Notes: generated from the letters alone by a model not told the origin. A DNA stretch of 64,000 nt from Poseidonibacter antarcticus (GCF_003667345.1 NZ_RCWF01000012.1:1-64000); one strand, 5' to 3'. Positions 16,779 through 26,114 are shown, counted from the first letter of the stretch. A program made the numbers and translations.

Positions 16779-17126
16779 ATGAATGAAGAACTATTAGTAA
16801 AATGTTTAGCACAATTAGGGAATATTACAAGATTAAGAATTTATAGATTATTGATAAAAGCTGGAAAAAAAGGATTAAATGTTGGAACAGTTCAAGAAGA
16901 ATTAAAAATCCCAGCATCTACACTTTCTCATCATATTTCAAAACTTGCTAATCTAGGTTTAGTAACGCAAGTAAGAGAAGGTACAGTATTAAAATGTATT
17001 GCAAACTATGAATTATTAAGTGATGTAATCTTTGAATTAAAAAGTCAATGTTGTGTTGATAGTGACTCTTATGAACAAGATATTGCAGAAGAAAATACTA
17101 AGTGTTCTAATATAATAAAACAATAA
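16779..17126 (+). CDS. ArsR-family repressor, first gene of the metal/sulfur cluster
   Basis: 115 residues. A winged HTH spans about 5-75 (NITRLRIYRLLIKAGKKGLN, IPASTLSHHISKLANLGLV). A Cys-Cys pair (KSQCCVDSD) near residue 90 and a Cys near 110 could sense metal or thiol-reactive compounds. It is followed after 115 bp by an MFS gene whose upstream region has a 12-bp-arm inverted repeat, and its own promoter region (16740-16770) has TTCTAGAA dyads. It probably regulates itself and the downstream genes. Confidence 0.8.
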   Translation: MNEELLVKCLAQLGNITRLRIYRLLIKAGKKGLNVGTVQEELKIPASTLSHHISKLANLGLVTQVREGTVLKCIANYELLSDVIFELKSQCCVDSDSYEQDIAEENTKCSNIIKQ

Positions 17127-17200
17127 TCTATTAAAAAAATCTTTATATTTCTATTATTCTAGAAATATAAAAGTTTATTTTAAGCAAAAAGGTTCTAAAC

Positions 17201-17228
17201 TTCTATTTCGACAATAGTCGAAATAGAA
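17201..17228. promoter_or_regulatory. Perfect inverted repeat, probable ArsR operator
   Basis: TTCTATTTCGAC, a 4-bp spacer (AATA), then GTCGAAATAGAA: perfect 12-bp arms, ending 13 nt before the MFS start codon. A weaker dyad (TATTTCTATTATTCTAGAAA) lies upstream near 17146-17167. Repressor binding here would block the MFS/C-S lyase/CysE operon. The assignment to the adjacent ArsR protein is inference. Confidence 0.65.
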
Positions 17229-17241
17229 ATAAGGGACTTTT

Positions 17242-18444
17242 ATGAATAATACATTTACTAATATTAACAAACTGTCAATTTTTACACTATTACTATTAGC
17301 CATGCTTTCAACAATGTCAAATGTAGCCATTATAACAGCAGTACCATCTTTAAAAGAATATTTTAAAGATGTAGCAAATATAGAATTTTACTCAAGACTA
17401 ATGATAACTTTACCCTCTTTAGCAATTGGACTACTTGCTCCATTTTTAGGGCATTTAATTTTCAAATTTGGTAAAAAAAGATCTTCTGTACTTGCCATAT
17501 TGATATTTGTAATTGCTGGAAGCTCAGGATTATACCTTGATAAAATTGAATTATTATTAGCTTCAAGAGCTTTATTTGGGGTTGCTGTTGCATCATTGAT
17601 GATTGTTGCTACTTCGTTAGTTGGGGATTATTTTCCAGTGCAGATGAGACCTAAATATATGAGTTTACAAAATGCTTTTGCAGCATTTGGAGGAATAATC
17701 TTAGTAACAGGAGGTGGTGCTTTAGCTGATATATCTTAGAGATATACATTTGGTATTTATTTATTAGGTATTTTAATTTTACCATTAGCACTAACACAAA
17801 TAAATGAAATGAAAACAGATGATGCAAGAATAGTAGAAGATTCTAATTCTATATTAAAAGGTAATATTGTTTTTATTTATATATTAGCTTTTTTATATAT
17901 GACTGTTTTCTTTGTAATGCCAACGCAAGTTCCTTTTATGTTAATAAACAAATATGAGGCCTCTGGTCAATTTGCAGGTTTAGTTATCTCAACATTTTTA
18001 TTATCAAATGCATTAGGTGGATTTGTTTTTGCAAAGTTAAAAAAATATCTTTCTCATAGAACTATTTTTCTTATTGGTCTTTTTATTTTTGGAATTGGAT
18101 TTATGAGCTATGGAAGTATTTCAAGTTTAAATCTATTTTTTATACCTGCTCATATTGCAGGACTTGGGGCTGGAATCATGATGACGAATATTACAACTTG
18201 GTTTCTAAAGTTTACTACATCACAAAATAGAGTAAAGAGTTCTGGATATTTTACAAGTTCTCTCTTTTTAGGACAATTTGCCTCTCCAATAATATTTTTT
18301 AATATTACAAAAGAAGTCGGAGTACAGGAATTTTTATTTAATTTGGGGGCTAGTCTAATTATTGTCATGATAATTACGCTTTTAATATTAATTATAAAAC
18401 AAAAAACAAATGATATTAGTTTATTAACTAATAAAAATATATAA
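17242..18444 (+). pseudogene. MFS transporter with an internal amber stop
   Basis: The frame from ATG 17242 to TAA 18442-18444 is about 400 codons, interrupted only by TAG at 17737-17739. The reading frame is identical on both sides: ...GGALADIS, stop, RYTFGIYLLG. MFS relatives commonly have Trp-Arg here (SWRYTF), so TGG to TAG is the likely change. About 12 hydrophobic segments are visible, and FGKKRSSVLAILIF fits the loop between helices 2 and 3. A drug or metal efflux or amino acid export role is possible. Two shorter peptides might still be made, or the gene may be dead. Confidence 0.8.
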
Positions 18445-18455
18445 AAGGATAAAAA

Positions 18456-19646
18456 ATGTTTAATCAAATAGCAGACCACACAAAAGTAAATTTAGTAAAA
18501 AGAGACGAGAATTTCCAGCAGAACTATTTTGGAACAAGAGATTTATTGCCATTTTGGGTAGCAGATATGGATTTTGAAACAACTCAAGAGGTAAAACAAG
18601 CTTTACATGAAAGAGTTGATGCTGGTATTTTTGGATATGAAAAAAGTATTGATGGACTTAAACAATCAATAATTTCTTGGTTTAAAAGAAGACATAATTG
18701 GGAAATGGATAGTAAGTATTTAAGAACAAGTCCAAGTATTATGGCTTCTATTAGTATCTTAATTAACCTATTAACTAAAGAAGACGATGGAGTTTTAGTT
18801 TTAACACCCTCTTTTCCAAAATTTTTACATATTGTTCCAAACAATGATAGAAAACTAATAATAAGTGAATTAAAGCTAGAAAACAATAGATATAAAATTG
18901 ATTTTGAAGATTTTGAGAAAAAAGCAAAAGAATCAAAAGTATTTATTCTATGTAATCCTCATAATCCAGTTGGTAGAGTATGGACGAGGGATGAATTAAA
19001 TAAAATTGGTAAAATTGCTAAAGAAAATGATATGTATATTATTTCTGATGAAATTCATAGTGATATTATCTTTAAAGGGCATTCTTTTGTTCCTTATGGT
19101 TCTATATCAGAAGAACTATCTGAAATGTCTATCTCTTTATTATCACCGGCTAAAACATTTAATTTACCATCAAATAGTAGTAGTTTTTTATATTCCACAA
19201 ATAAAGAAGTTTTAGAGAAATTTGATAAGTATATGATGAATATGTATTTGGATAAAACAAGTGCACTAGAAGCTATTGCAATGCAAACAGCATATAATAC
19301 GGGAGATGAATGGTTAAATTCTCTTTTAGTTCATGTTGAGCAAAGTGTTGATTTTATCGGTGAATATATAAAGAAGAATATTCCACAAATCAAAATGATT
19401 GACTCTGAAGGCATGTATTTAGTATGGCTTGATTTTAGAGAACTGAATGTTGATGAAAAAGAATTTAATCAGCTTTTAGTTGATGAAGGAATTGCATTAA
19501 ATCCTGGTTTTTGGTTTGGAGAGGCTGGTAGTAGTTTTTTAAGAATGAATATTGCAACAACTAAAGATGTGATTGAAGAAGGTTTAGAAAAATTAAGAAA
19601 AGCAGTTAATCTTGTAACTACTAAAGAACCAGCAAGATGTTGTTAA
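18456..19646 (+). CDS. patB: PatB/MalY-type PLP-dependent C-S lyase
   Basis: 396 residues of fold-type I aminotransferase. WVADMDFETTQEV near residue 32, NPHNPVGRVWTRDEL near residue 165, SDEIHSDI near 200 and the PLP lysine in LSPAKTFNLPS near 230 are typical of the MalY/PatB cystathionine beta-lyase group. Enzymes of this group split cystathionine or cysteine to pyruvate, ammonia and a thiol or H2S. The C-terminus PARCC carries a Cys pair, unusual for the family. The cysE stop-start overlap of 10 nt indicates coupled translation. Confidence 0.85.
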   Translation: MFNQIADHTKVNLVKRDENFQQNYFGTRDLLPFWVADMDFETTQEVKQALHERVDAGIFGYEKSIDGLKQSIISWFKRRHNWEMDSKYLRTSPSIMASISILINLLTKEDDGVLVLTPSFPKFLHIVPNNDRKLIISELKLENNRYKIDFEDFEKKAKESKVFILCNPHNPVGRVWTRDELNKIGKIAKENDMYIISDEIHSDIIFKGHSFVPYGSISEELSEMSISLLSPAKTFNLPSNSSSFLYSTNKEVLEKFDKYMMNMYLDKTSALEAIAMQTAYNTGDEWLNSLLVHVEQSVDFIGEYIKKNIPQIKMIDSEGMYLVWLDFRELNVDEKEFNQLLVDEGIALNPGFWFGEAGSSFLRMNIATTKDVIEEGLEKLRKAVNLVTTKEPARCC

Positions 19647-20404
19647 CTAATAAAGAGAATAAACCATTAAGCTTATGGAAACAAATAAAAGAAGACTTTG
19701 GTGTTCCCAAAAAAAATGACCCAGCTTTAAACTCCTCTATTGAGTTATTATTTAATTATCCAGGAGTTTGGGCAATTATTAATCATAGATTTGCAAATAG
19801 ATTTTATAAACGCAATTTTAAATTAACAGCAAGAATCATAATGGGTATATCACAGTTCTTTTGTAAAATGGATATTCACCCAGCAGCGACAATTGGAAGA
19901 AGGGTTTTTATAGACCATGGAATTGGCGTTGTTATTGGAGAAACCACAATTATTGAAGATGATGTTCTTATTTATCAAGGTGTAACTCTTGGAGGAACTA
20001 GTTTAAATAAAGGAAAACGTCATCCAACTATTAAAACAAATTCCGTAATAGGAAGCGGTGCAAAAGTATTAGGAAATATTACCGTAGGTAAAAATAGTAA
20101 GATTGGAGCAAATTCAGTTGTAGTAAGAGATGTACCAGAAAATTCAACAGCAGTTGGAATACCTGCAAAAGTAATCAAGAGAAAAGATAGTAGTGAAAAA
20201 CTAAATCACGCTGACCTGCCTGATTTTAATAAAGAGATGTTTGATTTTTTAATAAAAAAAGTTGCTTTAGTAGAACATTCACTTAAGAAACAAGAATGTA
20301 TTGATTTAGAAAAAGAGAATAATAATTTGGAATCAATCTATAAAAATTTCATCTATGATATGAAAGATTCAAATCAAACTATTGAAAGCAGAAAAGCAAG
20401 CTAA
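19637..20404 (+). CDS. cysE: Serine O-acetyltransferase
   Basis: 255 residues. The N-terminal helical region is followed by a left-handed beta-helix of hexapeptide repeats: IHPAATIGRRVFIDHGIGVV, GETTIIEDDVLIYQGVTLGG and GANSVVVRDVPENSTAVGIP. The catalytic His/Asp context (DHGIGVVIGE) and acetyl-CoA loop (RHPTI) are present. It makes O-acetylserine, the cysteine precursor. The C-terminal extension (about 190-255) is longer than usual and helical. With the C-S lyase it could form a cysteine/sulfide module inside a metal-resistance cluster. Confidence 0.88.
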   Translation: MLLTNKENKPLSLWKQIKEDFGVPKKNDPALNSSIELLFNYPGVWAIINHRFANRFYKRNFKLTARIIMGISQFFCKMDIHPAATIGRRVFIDHGIGVVIGETTIIEDDVLIYQGVTLGGTSLNKGKRHPTIKTNSVIGSGAKVLGNITVGKNSKIGANSVVVRDVPENSTAVGIPAKVIKRKDSSEKLNHADLPDFNKEMFDFLIKKVALVEHSLKKQECIDLEKENNNLESIYKNFIYDMKDSNQTIESRKAS

Positions 20405-20419
20405 GAAATAGAATTATAT

Positions 20420-20461
20420 TTGACAAGTATGATATTCATATGATATAATTATCATATGAAT
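20420..20461 (+). promoter_or_regulatory. Sigma-70 promoter overlapped by a perfect operator dyad
   Basis: TTGACA at 20420-20425 and TATAAT at 20444-20449 are separated by 18 bp. ATTCATATGATA (20434-20445), spacer TAAT, TATCATATGAAT (20450-20461) is a perfect 12-bp inverted repeat covering the -10 element. The ArsR-type repressor encoded two genes later (20693) is the obvious candidate ligand. It drives copZ-arsR-copA. Confidence 0.8.
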
Positions 20462-20484
20462 AATATTACATACTAAGGTTAAAT

Positions 20485-20691
20485 ATGAAAAAAACATTTA
20501 AAGCAAATAATATAGCTTGTTCAAGTTGTGCAAACTTGATAAAAGTCTCATTAGAAGATATTTTTGGAGAGATTGAAGTAAATTTAGAAACAACTCCAAA
20601 AGAAGTTACTGTTGAAATAAAAGATGATACACAAGAAACAGAATTTAAAAAAGAGATGACAGAACTTGGATTTGAAATCATTGAAGCTTAA
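20485..20691 (+). CDS. copZ: Heavy-metal-associated domain protein, CopZ-like chaperone
   Basis: 68 residues forming one HMA domain. The metal loop is NIACSSCAN, with CxxC as in copper chaperones although the usual M/H-T before the first Cys is replaced by Ile-Ala. The remaining strands (EVNLETTPKEVTVEIKDD) and the final ELGFEIIE match the ferredoxin-like fold. It is expected to bind Cu(I) and pass it to the CopA ATPase encoded two genes downstream. Confidence 0.85.
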   Translation: MKKTFKANNIACSSCANLIKVSLEDIFGEIEVNLETTPKEVTVEIKDDTQETEFKKEMTELGFEIIEA

Positions 20692-20692
20692 T

Positions 20693-21049
20693 ATGAATAA
20701 ATCAGAAAAACTAATTCGTTCTTGTTGTGAAGGGGTAAGTTATCTTGGTGATATACAAGATAATTTACCAAATGAAAAGGAACTTTCTGGAATATCAAAT
20801 ATATTTAAGGCATTAGGTGATTCAACTAGAATAAAAATTCTATATGCACTATTAGACTATGAAATTTGTGTAGGTGAAATGGTTAATGTATTAGAATTAG
20901 AGCAATCGTACGTCTCCCATCAATTAAGAGTTTTGAAAAAATATGGAATTGTAGATTTTAAAAAAGATAAAAAGATGTCTTTTTATTACATTAAAGATGA
21001 ATATATAAAAGAATTATTAAAAGTATTACTCAAAGAAAATAAGGAGTAA
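20693..21049 (+). CDS. ArsR/SmtB-family metal-responsive repressor
   Basis: 118 residues from ATG 20693, one nt after the copZ stop; a TTG 27 nt upstream is less likely. The N-terminal Cys pair (SCCEGV) and the recognition region YEICVGEMVNVLELEQSYVS with its Cys resemble CadC/CmtR-type alpha-3 metal sites. LRVLKKYGIVDFKKDKKMSF forms the wing. It likely derepresses copZ-arsR-copA on Cu(I), Cd or similar, through the dyad at 20434-20461. The metal is not determinable from sequence alone. Confidence 0.85.
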   Translation: MNKSEKLIRSCCEGVSYLGDIQDNLPNEKELSGISNIFKALGDSTRIKILYALLDYEICVGEMVNVLELEQSYVSHQLRVLKKYGIVDFKKDKKMSFYYIKDEYIKELLKVLLKENKE

Positions 21050-21051
21050 AA

Positions 21052-23229
21052 ATGACAAAGAAAATAAACCTCAATATCTCAGGAATGACTTGTGTTAACT
21101 GTTCCAATGGTATTGAAAAGTTTTTAAGTAGACAAAAAGGTATTTTAGAAACACATGTAAGTTTTGCTTCTAGTGAGGGTGAGTTTCAAATTGATTCAAA
21201 GCTTTACTCAAAAGAAAAATTAATTTCACAAATTGAAAAACTTGGATACAAAGTTGAAGAAGATACAAAAGCGCTTGAAGCAGAACAAATGAAAAGTTTC
21301 AAAGAATTAAAAAATCTTTTTATTACTTCTATTTCTATTACAATTGCAATTTTTATTTTAGCCTTTTCTAATATTTTTGAAACTCCTTTAAATACATACT
21401 TAATATTTATACTAGCTTCAATTGTACAGTTCTATTGTGGAGCAAGATTTTATAAACTAGCTTATAAAGCAGTTAGAAATAGAAATTATGACATGAATGT
21501 ACTTGTAGCTCTAGGAACTAGTGCTGCATATTTTTATTCTTCTTTTGTGGTCTTCCTCCCTTCACTTTTCCCTGAACATCTAAGGTTTATGTATTTTGAT
21601 GGTGCGGCTGTTATTATAAGTTTTGTAATACTTGGAAGATTTTTAGAAGAAAATTCAAAACAAAAAGCTAGTGATTTTTTAAAAAACCTTATGAAACTTG
21701 CTCCTGAAAATGCAAATTTATTAGATAAAAATCATCAAATAAAAGTAATTCCCGTAAAAGAACTAAAACTAGAAAATAAAGTCTTAGTTAAAACAGGTGA
21801 AAAAATACCAGTAGATGGATTGATTATTGAAGGAAGTGCAGATATAAATACTGCGATGATTACAGGGGAATCTTTACCCGTTTTTAAACAGATGGGAGAC
21901 GAAGTTTTAGCTGGAACTCTGAATACTAATGGTGTCATTACAATACAAGTTATAAAAGAATCATCAGATACAACTTTATCTAAAATAATTACTCTTTTAA
22001 AATCTGCTCAAAGCAAACAAATACCTATAAGTAGATTTGCAGATAAAATTGCAAATATATTTGTACCGTCTGTAATAATCATCTCTATTTTGACTTTTTT
22101 AGTTTGGGGAGTAGTTTTAGGTGATTTCCAAAATGCAATAATTGCAAGTATTTCTGTTCTTATTATCTCTTGTCCTTGTGCTTTGGGATTAGCAACTCCA
22201 ATTGCAATAGTAAGTTCGGTTAGCCGTGGAGCAAAAGAAGGAATATTAATAAAAAATCCTGAAATTCTTGAACAAATAAAAGAGATAGAATATGCAGTAT
22301 TTGATAAAACTGGAACTTTAACAAAAGGTGAAATTTCTGTTTCAAATACAGATATAGATGAAAAATATTTTAAAATAATTGGTTCAATCGAAAAATATAG
22401 TGAACATCCAATTTCTAAAGCTATTGTTTCATTTATAGAAAATAAAAATATATCTTGTAGTAATAAAATTGAAGACATAGATATAATACCTGGTCAAGGA
22501 ATAAAAGTAATAATTGATAATGTAGAATATTTATTAGGAAATAAAAAATTATTAGATGATAATGAAGCCTTGATTTCAAAAGAACATTTGAGTTTTTATG
22601 AACAAGAGTTAAACAAGTCAAATGGAGTTATATTAGTTTCAATTGATAAAAAAACTGTTGGCTCTTTTTCTTTAGAAGATGAACTTAGGGATGATGCAAT
22701 TGAAGTTATAAAAGATTTAAAATCAATGGGGATTAAACCTGTATTATTAACAGGTGATAATAAAATTACAGCTTCTAAAATTGCAAAAAAACTTCAAATA
22801 GATGAAGTTTATGCACAAGTAATACCCACAGAAAAATATGAGGTAATAAAAAGACTTCAAGAAAAATCAAAAGTTATGTTTATAGGAGATGGAATAAATG
22901 ATGCCCCTTCTATAAAACAAGCAAATATTGGAATAACATTAAATTCAGGTTCTGATATAAGTAAAGATGCTGGAGATATTGTTCTTATTAACAATGAACT
23001 AAAATCTGTAATAAAAAGTATTAATTTATCAGTAGAAACTATGAAAATAGTAAAACAAAATCTATTCTGGGCATTTGCTTATAATACAGTAGGTATACCT
23101 ATTGCTGCAGGAGTTTTATTTCCTTTTTTTGGAATTATTCTGACACCAATGTATGCAGGGATTGCTATGAGTTTTAGCTCTGTAACAGTTGTATTAAACT
23201 CGTTAAGATTAAAACTAAAAACTTTATAA
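21052..23229 (+). CDS. copA: P1B-type copper-exporting ATPase
   Basis: 725 residues. It has an N-terminal HMA domain (ISGMTCVNCSNGIEKFL) and the eight-helix P1B topology. The transmembrane metal motif is SCPCALGLATP near residue 373. It also has the phosphatase motif MITGESLP, the phosphorylation motif DKTGTLT near 418, the nucleotide HP motif (SEHPISKAI) and MFIGDGINDAP. The CPC motif and the Asn/Met-Ser pattern of the last helices (YAGIAMSFSSVTVVLNSLRL) fit Cu+/Ag+ export. AAGGAG precedes the start. Confidence 0.93.
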   Translation: MTKKINLNISGMTCVNCSNGIEKFLSRQKGILETHVSFASSEGEFQIDSKLYSKEKLISQIEKLGYKVEEDTKALEAEQMKSFKELKNLFITSISITIAIFILAFSNIFETPLNTYLIFILASIVQFYCGARFYKLAYKAVRNRNYDMNVLVALGTSAAYFYSSFVVFLPSLFPEHLRFMYFDGAAVIISFVILGRFLEENSKQKASDFLKNLMKLAPENANLLDKNHQIKVIPVKELKLENKVLVKTGEKIPVDGLIIEGSADINTAMITGESLPVFKQMGDEVLAGTLNTNGVITIQVIKESSDTTLSKIITLLKSAQSKQIPISRFADKIANIFVPSVIIISILTFLVWGVVLGDFQNAIIASISVLIISCPCALGLATPIAIVSSVSRGAKEGILIKNPEILEQIKEIEYAVFDKTGTLTKGEISVSNTDIDEKYFKIIGSIEKYSEHPISKAIVSFIENKNISCSNKIEDIDIIPGQGIKVIIDNVEYLLGNKKLLDDNEALISKEHLSFYEQELNKSNGVILVSIDKKTVGSFSLEDELRDDAIEVIKDLKSMGIKPVLLTGDNKITASKIAKKLQIDEVYAQVIPTEKYEVIKRLQEKSKVMFIGDGINDAPSIKQANIGITLNSGSDISKDAGDIVLINNELKSVIKSINLSVETMKIVKQNLFWAFAYNTVGIPIAAGVLFPFFGIILTPMYAGIAMSFSSVTVVLNSLRLKLKTL

Positions 23230-23394
23230 GTAAAAAGATATATTAATTGTATCACCTAAAAAAAGATTATGACCCAGTTAAAATATACTGAAAATATAAG
23301 GTATAGATCCCTCGTAATCTTTTTTAAACCCACATTGTTCATGATCATGATCTATTAACGTTAAACAGGAGACAGTATCATATTTTCAATATTT

Positions 23395-23530
23395 TATTAT
23401 ACGAGAATTATGAACAGTCTCTTCCTCAAACTCTTATTTTTGGAACAGTTTTTACTACTTTTGAGCTTGTTCCAAAAAGACTTGAAATTTTGAGCATGTT
23501 CAATAAGTACAGGTTGTTGAACCTATTTTA
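23395..23530 (+). repeat. Intergenic repeat, module A (near-consensus copy); gap 23230-23647
   Basis: Core arms TTTTTGGAACA (23437-23447) and TGTTCCAAAAA (23468-23478) are perfect inverted repeats. The outer arms TATGAACAGTCTCTTCCTCA and TTTTGAGCATGTTCAATA pair imperfectly, and GGTTGTTGAACCTATTTTAA follows. Upstream at 23259-23327 AAAAAAGATTA and TAATCTTTTTT can pair across a 45-bp loop, possibly a copA terminator. Confidence 0.75.
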
Positions 23531-23647
23531 ATAACTCATCTTTTCTTGTACTATCTTCTTTTAACAGATCAGTATAAACTTGAAGTGTCATAGTAATTGA
23601 CAAAATCACGATATTCATATATAATGTAGTTATATAAAGGATAAAAA

Positions 23648-24169
23648 ATGACTCAGGTACAAATTAGTAAATATTTAGATATACCATTTACAACACTTAA
23701 TGATTGGAAAAAAGAGGATAGTAATAGAAACAAACTATATCAGCTTCTTATCAATCTTGATGAAAAAGAAGTGCAAAGTAAACTAAGTAAAAAAACTAAT
23801 CATAGATTCTTTCACATCCTAAACAGAAATATTGATAAAACCTCAAAATTTACAGAATATGATATTAGAAAAGCTTTTGATAAAAAAGATTATCATAAAG
23901 CAACAATTAGAGAACAAAGTATATATGCAAAATTTTTTAAAGAACTTGAAGCAAGTGAGTTAGATGAATTTATCAAAATTTTTAATGTATCAAAAAGAAA
24001 TATAAAAAGTATATATACTTCTTCACCTTTTAGAACTTTAAAAGGTATTGCGAAAACTTGGGATAGCAGATTTAGACTAAAACATATTGATTCAAATATA
24101 GAGAATAAAAAAACTATACCATCTGCTTTACAAAATATTCTAGATAGAAGAAACTTAACTCATGTATGA
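23648..24169 (+). CDS. AbiEi-like antitoxin with N-terminal HTH (second locus)
   Basis: 173 residues. MTQVQISKYLDIPFTTLNDW is an HTH like that of the protein at 6099-6548. The rest is helical and basic, ending 8 nt inside the toxin gene, so translation is coupled. Function as antitoxin and autorepressor is inferred from its position before an AbiEii-type toxin, and from the recurrence of the same pairing in the window. Confidence 0.65.
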   Translation: MTQVQISKYLDIPFTTLNDWKKEDSNRNKLYQLLINLDEKEVQSKLSKKTNHRFFHILNRNIDKTSKFTEYDIRKAFDKKDYHKATIREQSIYAKFFKELEASELDEFIKIFNVSKRNIKSIYTSSPFRTLKGIAKTWDSRFRLKHIDSNIENKKTIPSALQNILDRRNLTHV

Positions 24170-24917
24170 TTTTTCTAAACAAAAAGCTATGCTTGATACA
24201 ATACTTCTACTTTTGGAAGAGAATAACTTAAATAAAGTATCAACACTTGGTGGTGGTACTGCATTGGCTTCTTATTATTGGAATCATAGATACTCAACGG
24301 ATATTGATATTTTTATATATGATGAAGAAGATAAAAAACATCTACTCAAAGAATCTAATTGGAGTGAAGAAGTAAAAACTGCAATGAAAGCAATTGGATA
24401 TGAAGGTAATTTTAGAAGCCATCCTATTTACTCTGAAATAGTTATTGATGAAGATTGTAAGATTCAGATCTTTGATGTTATAAAGAAATCACATAATCCA
24501 TGTCAAAAAGTTAAGCTATGGGGACATGAACTTTTAATTGATACGGTAGAAGAGATTATTGCTAAGAAGATTTATTATAGAGCTGATAAAGGTAATTCAA
24601 GAGATTTATTTGATATTGCAATTGCATTTAACAAAGAGCCTGATATTTTAACAAAAACACTTCTAACAAAAGACAAAGTCATTACTCTTTTTGAAACTGT
24701 ATCAAATATCTTTAATAACCAATCATTAAAAGATTTATACCTAGAAGAGATACAACAAATGAATCCAAATAGTGTGTATAAGTTTTTATCTAATAATACT
24801 ATTGAATATCTGTATGACTTACTTGAAAATATCTGTGGAGCTTATGACATACCTTATGAATTATCAAGTGAAGAGTATATTGAGATAGAAAAATATGTCT
24901 ATACTTCATTAACTTAA
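24162..24917 (+). CDS. AbiEii-family nucleotidyltransferase toxin
   Basis: 251 residues, complete. LGGGTALASYYWNHRYSTDID near residue 27 is the nucleotidyltransferase motif with the metal Asp pair. VEEIIAKKIYYRADKGNSRD then LFDIAIAF near residue 130 is the second AbiEii signature. Toxins of this family act in abortive phage infection or plasmid maintenance. Compared with the copy at 5458-6045 it keeps its N-terminus and a longer C-terminus, so this locus is the likelier to be active. Confidence 0.8.
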   Translation: MYDFSKQKAMLDTILLLLEENNLNKVSTLGGGTALASYYWNHRYSTDIDIFIYDEEDKKHLLKESNWSEEVKTAMKAIGYEGNFRSHPIYSEIVIDEDCKIQIFDVIKKSHNPCQKVKLWGHELLIDTVEEIIAKKIYYRADKGNSRDLFDIAIAFNKEPDILTKTLLTKDKVITLFETVSNIFNNQSLKDLYLEEIQQMNPNSVYKFLSNNTIEYLYDLLENICGAYDIPYELSSEEYIEIEKYVYTSLT

Positions 24918-24949
24918 TAGAGGGTATAATAAAGGTTTCTCTATCAATA

Positions 24950-25140
24950 AGAGATAGGACACAAAATACTGAACAGTCGGGGATGCGGACAAAAAGTTGG
25001 AGCAGTTTTTACAAATGGAAAGCCTGTTACAAAAATAGTTGAATTTTTGAACAAACTCAAAAAGTACAGGTTGTGGGACTTCTTGTTTTATCTCAGAATC
25101 TTTTAAATTCTTAGTATGAATTTTAGTTACCTCTCCACAA
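24950..25140 (+). repeat. Intergenic repeat, modules A and B; gap 24918-25325
   Basis: GATAGGACACAAAATACTGA, GGAGCAGTTTTTACAAATGG and GCCTGTTACAAAAATAGTTG are a diverged module A. CAGGTTGTGGGACTTCTTGT and ATCTCAGAATCTTTTAAATT CTTAGTATG are a good module B. A 27-codon open stub (25154-25234) after it resembles nothing known to me. Confidence 0.7.
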
Positions 25141-25325
25141 TATGTTTAGGAGCTATTAGGTACTTGCAAAATAAAGAAATTATAAATACAGATTTAATAA
25201 ATGATACTACAAAATATGTATCAAAAATTGTATAGTGGATTCATTTGTATTATAATACTAATAGTAAATATTATAAAAAAGAAAATGATGATATATCATT
25301 ATTTAAATATTAAATAGGATAATAA

Positions 25326-26090
25326 ATGCTTAAATTAACAATAGTCATACTCATAACTGCTTGTTTCTTATTTGGAAATGAAAAAATGAAAAGTATTGAG
25401 GAACTAATACCAAACGATAAACAATTAAAAGTAATGATTGAACAAGAACAAGCAGAAAAAGAAAAAGATTCCCTATTTGAAAAGATTATCATACTTGAAC
25501 TTGAAAAATATGGGGAAAATAAATCTTATTTTGAAAATAAGGATAATAGTGAAATTATTCATAAATTACAAAAAAGATATGAAATAAATAAAAATGAACT
25601 TCTTTTTCTAATTTCTTCTTCATTAGAAGACTTTGATTGTCATATTTGTATCCCAAAAATGAATTGGTTTCATTTAAAAGAAGAAAACGATAAATGGACA
25701 ATTCAAAGTAAAATACTTAATAGAGATTTTACTCTAGGTACATGGGGAAGTTTCCCAATTCCTGAGTTAATTAAAATAGGTAAAAATGATATAGCATTTA
25801 AATATATTTTTAGTTATAGTCAAAATGGATATACTGAAACAAAGCTACTAATAGAATCATTTAAAAATGATAAATTCTCAGAAATACTTCAAGAAGATTT
25901 TGCTTTTGATGATACAGGTGTTTATGAAGAGAATGAAGAACATAATAACTGGCAAGGGACTTTATCTATAATTAATAAGAATAAAAAACACTATGATTTA
26001 TTAATTGAAAAAAAAGGACTTAAAGATTTGAAAAAGTTTTATAGTAAACGATTATATGTATTTCAAAATAATAAGTATATTTTAGAATAA
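25326..26090 (+). CDS. Exported protein of unknown function
   Basis: 254 residues from ATG 25326 behind AATAGGATAATA. A short signal peptide (MLKLTIVILITACFLFGNE) has a Cys at position 13, so lipid attachment is conceivable but the lipobox is poor. The mature part is highly charged, with a coiled-coil-like beginning (EQEQAEKEKDSLFEKIIILE), a CHIC pair near residue 100 and a beta-rich second half. I recognise no family. It sits alone between repeat copies with the next gene 24 nt downstream. Confidence 0.6.
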   Translation: MLKLTIVILITACFLFGNEKMKSIEELIPNDKQLKVMIEQEQAEKEKDSLFEKIIILELEKYGENKSYFENKDNSEIIHKLQKRYEINKNELLFLISSSLEDFDCHICIPKMNWFHLKEENDKWTIQSKILNRDFTLGTWGSFPIPELIKIGKNDIAFKYIFSYSQNGYTETKLLIESFKNDKFSEILQEDFAFDDTGVYEENEEHNNWQGTLSIINKNKKHYDLLIEKKGLKDLKKFYSKRLYVFQNNKYILE

Positions 26091-26114
26091 TTAAATTACC
26101 ATATGGAATGATTA

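Noticed and set aside
17737-17739. Amber codon read as pyrrolysine or by suppression
   Set aside because: No pylT/pylS genes are visible and the position fits a Trp codon changed by one base.
25154-25234. Short open stub reading YLQNKEIINTDLINDTTKYV
   Set aside because: Too short, no start with ribosome binding site, no recognisable family.
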